The notes under the pieces are model-generated. The model saw nothing but the letters and a program-made list of their open reading frames with translations, was not told the DNA's origin and searched no databases. Shown in pieces: positions 62,118 to 64,000 of a DNA stretch of 64,000 nucleotides. How positions within the stretch are numbered: the first letter of the stretch is position 1; each line of letters starts with the position of its first letter. The translations under genes and the position numbers were made by a program. Origin of the DNA: Glycocaulis alkaliphilus (GTDB taxonomy: Bacteria > Pseudomonadota > Alphaproteobacteria > Caulobacterales > Maricaulaceae); assembly GCF_004000605.1 (NCBI RefSeq), contig NZ_CP018911.1, positions 2,337,001-2,401,000 on the forward strand, read 5' to 3'.

Positions 62118-63398
62118 TTAACCTGCCGTGCCGTATGCGGACACACCCAGCAAGGCGTCCAGCCGGTCTGCAATCAACGCGCCAGCCGCGCCATCGCCGG
62201 GCGGCGTATCCAGTCCGGCAATCACGCTTTGGCCACCGCCACTGATAACCGCCAGAGATGGCCGCAATCGGGCAGGCACATCGGGGACTGGCCGGTTCTG
62301 CGCCCGCAAGGGCTGCACGGTCAGCGGTTCTGATCCTGCGCATACCAGCATCCGGCCATCAAACACGCCGCAATCACCCGGTGCCACATGCAGCGCGGCA
62401 GCACCCCCATGGCCGTCCGCGCGGCCTGCGGCAGCGCCGGGATCGCGCCCCATCACGCCCTCACGCGTCAACATGACCCCGCCAGCACTGAACGGGATGC
62501 CTGCCAGCAAGGCCTCCAGCAGGCCGGAAACACAATCCGGCCCCGGCAGGGCGCGTTCGCCACTGACTGCCAGCATCAGCGCCTCGCACGCCCGTAAGCT
62601 CACCTCTCGCGAGCCTCCGGCAAACTTCGTTGCATTCAGCCCCACCGCGCCCCAAGGCAGGATGTCAGCGCCCGCCCTGATACGGAGATGCGCCAGCTGC
62701 CTCAGGCGGCCATCCGTGCGCAGTGCCGCCTCATTAAGCGCAAGCAGGTGCCTGCCCGCCGGGCTTGCAGGCGGCGGTGCGGCGGCGCGCACCCGTACAC
62801 GCTCAAAGGCCCGGTTGGTGTTGGAGGGATCCTCCACCCATGCCTGTCCCCGTGCGCTCAGCCATTGGCGCAACTCGTCCCGCGCCACGCGCACCAGCGG
62901 GCGGGCAAGGCTGACGCCGCGCCCTTCCGGCCAGGCCGGGCTGGTGCTCAGCTCACCCATCACCGCAAGCGCTCGCCAGCTTGCCTCCTTGCGCGACAGG
63001 CGCATCAGCAGTGTTTCGATAACGTCGTCCGCCGTGTGGGCGAGGAACAGCCGGTTTGCGCCCAGACCCCGCGTAGCATCGGCCAGCAGGCCATGGCGTG
63101 CGCGCCGGGCCGCCGCCTGCCCCGGTGCCGGCGCATTCCAGACCAGAATATGGGCTGTCGCGCCCAGCGCCTCGGCGCGCCGTGCCGTCAACGCCGCTTC
63201 GCTGGCGCTTTCGGGCCGCAAGCGGTGGTCTACGGTCAAGGTGTGAAAATCGCGGCCAGCCTGACGGGCCACATCCGCCATCAGGCAGGCGAGCGCCATG
63301 GAATCGCCACCGCCCGAGAGCGCAAGCACCAGAGGCCCGGACGGGCACAGGCGCGCGACAGCGCGCGCGCCTGCAGCAAGGTCAGTGTCTAGCGGCAC
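62118..63398 (-). CDS. tilS: tRNA(Ile)-lysidine synthase TilS
   Basis: 426 residues from a GTG at 63398, which overlaps the cpoB end by 10 bp. PP-loop ATPase with LALSGGGDSMALACLMAD and the C-terminal substrate-binding region. Converts C34 of tRNA-Ile(CAU) to lysidine, an essential step for reading AUA. The interval to ftsH (61959-62117) holds no clear feature. Confidence 0.93.
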   Translation of the reverse strand: MPLDTDLAAGARAVARLCPSGPLVLALSGGGDSMALACLMADVARQAGRDFHTLTVDHRLRPESASEAALTARRAEALGATAHILVWNAPAPGQAAARRARHGLLADATRGLGANRLFLAHTADDVIETLLMRLSRKEASWRALAVMGELSTSPAWPEGRGVSLARPLVRVARDELRQWLSARGQAWVEDPSNTNRAFERVRVRAAAPPPASPAGRHLLALNEAALRTDGRLRQLAHLRIRAGADILPWGAVGLNATKFAGGSREVSLRACEALMLAVSGERALPGPDCVSGLLEALLAGIPFSAGGVMLTREGVMGRDPGAAAGRADGHGGAAALHVAPGDCGVFDGRMLVCAGSEPLTVQPLRAQNRPVPDVPARLRPSLAVISGGGQSVIAGLDTPPGDGAAGALIADRLDALLGVSAYGTAG

Positions 63399-64000
63399 CC
63401 GGCACGGCTGCGCTCACGCTCGGCGCGCTGGCGCGCCTCTGCGCTGGCATTGGGATATTCCTGCCCGAAAGAGCCGAGCACATTGCAGGCAGCGCCGCTC
63501 TGATCCATCGCATGAAGCGAGGCACCCAGGCGCACCAGAGCGTCCGGCCCGCGTTCACCGCGGCGGTCAGCACGCAAGGACGCCATATAGGCATCGGCGG
63601 CGTCCTGATAATTGCCTTGCGCAAAATGGGTTTCGCCAAGCCAGTACCAGGCCTGACCCGTCATCGGGTGACCGTCATGGACCTCGACAAAGCCGGCAAA
63701 GCGCTCCTGCGCACCGGCAAAGTCACCATCCAGCAGGCGCGCACGTGCGCTGGCAAACGCCTCGTCCGGATCAGACGGGGCGGAGGAGGCCCGGTCGCGG
63801 CTTGAATCTGCGCCGCCGGATGACGCCTGTGCGGCATCGGCGTCTGCCCGCGCGGCCGGCAGATTACTGCCCTGAAGGCTCAGGGGCCGCGTTGCCGCAG
63901 CCCGCGCATCCGCATGCGGATCGCCCGGCTCGGTTATCGCCAGCTCGCCGTCCTCGCCAGCCAGCATACGCCGCATGGCGGTGTTGAGCCGGTCAACTTC
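63389..64000 (-). CDS. cpoB: Cell-division coordinator CpoB (YbgF), C-terminal part, cut by window edge
   Basis: The visible C-terminal 203 residues start inside the N-terminal coiled coil (EVDRLNTAMRRMLAGEDGEL). A disordered Ala/Ser linker follows, then the TPR domain (DPDEAFASARARLLDGDFAGAQERFAGFVEVHDGHP, GQAWYWLGETHFAQGNYQDAADAYMASL). CpoB couples the Tol-Pal machine to peptidoglycan synthesis in the periplasm. Order cpoB-tilS-ftsH is the standard alphaproteobacterial one. Confidence 0.92.
   Translation of the reverse strand, partial: EVDRLNTAMRRMLAGEDGELAITEPGDPHADARAAATRPLSLQGSNLPAARADADAAQASSGGADSSRDRASSAPSDPDEAFASARARLLDGDFAGAQERFAGFVEVHDGHPMTGQAWYWLGETHFAQGNYQDAADAYMASLRADRRGERGPDALVRLGASLHAMDQSGAACNVLGSFGQEYPNASAEARQRAERERSRAGCR

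Noticed and set aside
60351-62333. A 660-codon open frame on the plus strand opposite ftsH and part of tilS
   Set aside because: It is the antisense shadow of well-supported genes; the translation is rich in His, Arg and Gln and has no domain, a usual artefact in GC-rich DNA.

Overview
The window is high-GC DNA from an alphaproteobacterium, most likely a dimorphic, polarly flagellated relative of Caulobacter (Maricaulales/Hyphomonadales type). The evidence is a PodJ-like polar organiser, a flagellar cluster with Caulobacter gene order and the Caulobacter-type proteins FliX and FlbY, canonical CtrA boxes (TTAA-N7-TTAA), consensus sigma-54 promoters, GANTC sites near promoters, an UrcA-family protein and a class I lysyl-tRNA synthetase. 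I found no rRNA, tRNA or CRISPR array.

Layout. 1-1.35 kb: start of an acyl-CoA dehydrogenase gene with its likely MerR regulator. 1.4-8.9 kb: a secreted acidic protein, PodJ, and a TauE / TIGR02186 / DUF3429 operon. 9.1-13.1 kb: the ligase-associated DNA-repair pair PdeM and DEXH helicase, with an acetyltransferase between them. 13.2-18.4 kb: a prolyl oligopeptidase lipoprotein, an unknown protein, two tandem MNT/HepT toxin-antitoxin modules and a GST. 18.4-37 kb: mostly housekeeping and accessory genes (AbgT, MscS, degenerate response regulator, two PaaI thioesterases, flavoprotein/DCC/DUF2256 group, UrcA, alcohol dehydrogenase, MATE, PyrD, S24 repressor, two tandem esterases, LysRS, and an XRE/three-membrane-protein operon with a multi-site operator). 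37.2-41.6 kb: ParDE, 1-Cys peroxiredoxin, SixA-like phosphatase, glycosyltransferase, VTT membrane protein.

41.6-57.8 kb is the flagellar block. fliO-fliP and flgB-flgC-fliE diverge from a CtrA box. fliL-fliM-DUF6468-motE and a very large secreted TPR protein read leftward. flgF-flgG-flgA-flgH read rightward from a consensus sigma-54 promoter. Two small STAS-like proteins, dksA and fliX follow, then flgI-flgJ-flbY behind a second sigma-54 promoter. Together these encode rod, P- and L-ring, C-ring and export-gate parts plus checkpoint regulators, so early (CtrA) and late (sigma-54/FliX) classes are both visible.

58.4-59.75 kb is an AT-rich island with two unrecognised genes behind a good sigma-70 promoter. 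It lies against a DUF167 gene whose C-terminal tail it appears to have replaced. The window ends with ftsH, tilS and the C-terminal part of cpoB/ybgF, the usual alphaproteobacterial tol-pal/ftsH order. The most unusual observations are this island, an intergenic mosaic repeat whose core is inverted between its two copies, the paired MNT/HepT modules with near-identical catalytic halves, the 1092-residue secreted partner of MotE, and the twin STAS-like proteins.
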